From positions 1 through 5,638 of the forward strand of contig CAVFPQ010000144.1 of assembly GCA_963624415.1 (NCBI GenBank): a stretch of 5,638 bases of DNA, given 5' to 3'. The position numbers and the translations under genes are program-made. The notes under the pieces are model-generated. The model searched no databases. It was not told the origin of the DNA and saw nothing but the letters and a program-made list of their open reading frames with translations. Positions 4,643 to 5,638 of this stretch are shown piece after piece. The stretch is from RUG806 sp963624415. Lineage in GTDB: Bacteria; Bacillota; Clostridia; Oscillospirales; Acutalibacteraceae. The first letter of the stretch is position 1. Each line of letters begins with the position of its first letter.

Positions 4643-5364
4643 TATTGCATTACACCTCCGCGGCTGAATGTCGGAAGGTATTCATCAATCGGGTGAATAT
4701 CGAGAAGATCCAACTCTTTAAGCCTCACAAACAAGGGAGTGTAATTTACACCCATCGCATCGGCCATTTTCTGAATAAGCAGTTTTTGATCCTGTGCCAA
4801 AACATAACCGTCATAGGCCGTTATCTTATTGCCGCCGTTATACTTTTTCAGAACCCTCGATACGAGGAAAAGCGGCATTAAGAGCACGGCAGACGCACGA
4901 TTTGTAAATGCTTCGTTGATTGACAGCATTTCGCGGAACATCTCCCGTGAGTATTCCATCTCGTTGCTGTATTCGCTGTGAAAAGCTGCGTTCGTTTGAG
5001 CCGGTATATGTGTTCCGATAATGAAGTGAGCACCCTCGTGTGCTATCGTGAATCTCTTTCTCCCAATTTCATTTGGTCTTTGCAGGAACTTTTCGATAAC
5101 GGCTGTTCCTTCCGGAAAGAGAATCTGTACTTTTTTGTTTCCTCGCATAACCCATAGCGGTCGAATACCGTCCGATAGAAATCCTATTCTTCCCGGATCG
5201 GGCTCCGCGAATGTCTCGTAGACGATTGGAATTCCCAGATATTCCGTGACAAAGGCTTCAATGTCCACACAGTGCGCATTGGTATAATGCTTACGCTTCA
5301 TGAAATCCTTTATCATGGCTTCACAGAGGTTTTCGATCTCGTCAAAAGTAGTGAATTTCTTCAC
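4642..5364 (-). CDS. ImmA/IrrE-type zinc metallopeptidase (240 aa)
   Basis: Residues 104-116 (KRFTIAHEGAHFI) carry the HExxH zinc motif, with H109, E110 and H113. E151 in EAFTNRASAVLLMP is the likely third zinc ligand, and the A-x2-LLMP signature is typical of the ImmA/IrrE (COG2856) family. Members cleave or inactivate a partner repressor; ImmA of ICEBs1 cuts ImmR to switch on transfer genes. No signal peptide is seen, so it is cytoplasmic. At 240 aa it is longer than ImmA because of about 100 N-terminal residues and a C-terminal helical part (185-230). It starts with GTG at 5364, eight bases after GGAGG. It lies 15 bases after the 74-aa gene and overlaps the next gene. No cognate XRE repressor is present in the window; it may lie beyond the right edge. 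Confidence 0.88.
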   Translation of the reverse strand: MKKFTTFDEIENLCEAMIKDFMKRKHYTNAHCVDIEAFVTEYLGIPIVYETFAEPDPGRIGFLSDGIRPLWVMRGNKKVQILFPEGTAVIEKFLQRPNEIGRKRFTIAHEGAHFIIGTHIPAQTNAAFHSEYSNEMEYSREMFREMLSINEAFTNRASAVLLMPLFLVSRVLKKYNGGNKITAYDGYVLAQDQKLLIQKMADAMGVNYTPLFVRLKELDLLDIHPIDEYLPTFSRGGVMQ

Positions 5365-5379
5365 TGCTCACACCTCCTG

Positions 5380-5604
5380 TCAAGCCATCACAAACCATTT
5401 GTGATTGACTCGGTAAATATATTTTTCCGCACTACCGATTATTACCGTGTAGCGAATTCCTTCGTATTCATTAGCTGAAGAAGTCCCATGATACAATACC
5501 CGCGAGATTTTGAATCGACGTCCGTCAGTCCAAATAATCACTCTCGGAAGTATCAGTCCGTCAGCGAGAGTTTCAAATTCAACATCAACAGGTACTTTAT
5601 CCAA
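5380..5604 (-). CDS. Conserved-looking small protein of unknown function (74 aa)
   Basis: Not recognised with certainty. The protein starts MDKVPVDVEFETLADGLILP, continues with an RRFKISRVLY strand-like segment and ends RYTVIIGSAEKYIYRVNHKW plus FVMA, so it looks like a small all-beta domain with no membrane segment or cysteine. From memory, similar small proteins (…IWEDGR…RYT…RWFVE pattern) occur in clostridial elements beside ImmA-like and DNA-polymerase-IV-like genes; this is not verifiable here. The start is a TTG at 5604, the only candidate after an in-frame TAA 21 bases upstream, with AAGGAAGGGG before it. It is the first visible gene of the operon, 15 bases before the peptidase gene. 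Confidence 0.7.
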   Translation of the reverse strand: MDKVPVDVEFETLADGLILPRVIIWTDGRRFKISRVLYHGTSSANEYEGIRYTVIIGSAEKYIYRVNHKWFVMA

Positions 5605-5638
5605 CTTTTTTGTACCCCTTCCTTATAAGCTCTTAATT

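Noticed and set aside
4394..4881. Two plus-strand open readings (100 and 96 codons) opposite the zinc-ribbon and peptidase genes.
   Set aside because: They are antisense to genes with clear zinc motifs and show no start signals.

Overview
The window looks like the recombination end of an integrative or mobilizable element from a low-to-mid-GC Firmicute, probably a gut-type Clostridium relative. The grounds are AGGAGG-type ribosome binding sites, GTG and TTG starts, and protein families typical of clostridial integrative elements. All supported genes lie on the minus strand, so transcription runs from the right edge to the left. The taxon and the element type are inferences from gene content; no attachment site, relaxase or conjugation gene is visible.

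Right block (5604 to 4358, read leftward): a 74-aa unrecognised protein with a TTG start, an ImmA/IrrE-type zinc metallopeptidase of 240 aa with a GTG start, and a 94-aa zinc-ribbon protein. They are tightly packed, with a 15-nt gap and then a TAATG stop/start overlap, and form one operon that probably begins beyond the right edge. Downstream is a gene-poor stretch (4051-4357). It holds two minus-strand intrinsic terminators whose arms can also pair with each other's surroundings, and a long near-perfect inverted repeat that buries the ribosome binding site of the next gene.

Middle block (4050 to 3259): a 157-aa sigma-70 region-4-like protein without region 2, then a 79-aa protein with two CxxC knuckles. 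Left block (3192 to 431): an excisionase-like small helix-turn-helix protein followed by two paralogous tyrosine integrases in tandem (407 and 412 aa), both with a complete catalytic set. A strong minus-strand terminator with a UUCG tetraloop at 288-324 closes this operon. The 400 bases left of the integrases hold no convincing gene, except a possible start of another minus-strand gene running off the left edge.

Inferred working model: the right operon contributes a stress- or repressor-linked protease, the middle genes are regulators, and the xis-int-int operon moves the element. The most notable points are the 19-bp ribosome-binding-site-masking hairpin before the sigma-like gene, the double integrase with a single excisionase, and the double-terminator region with alternative pairings.
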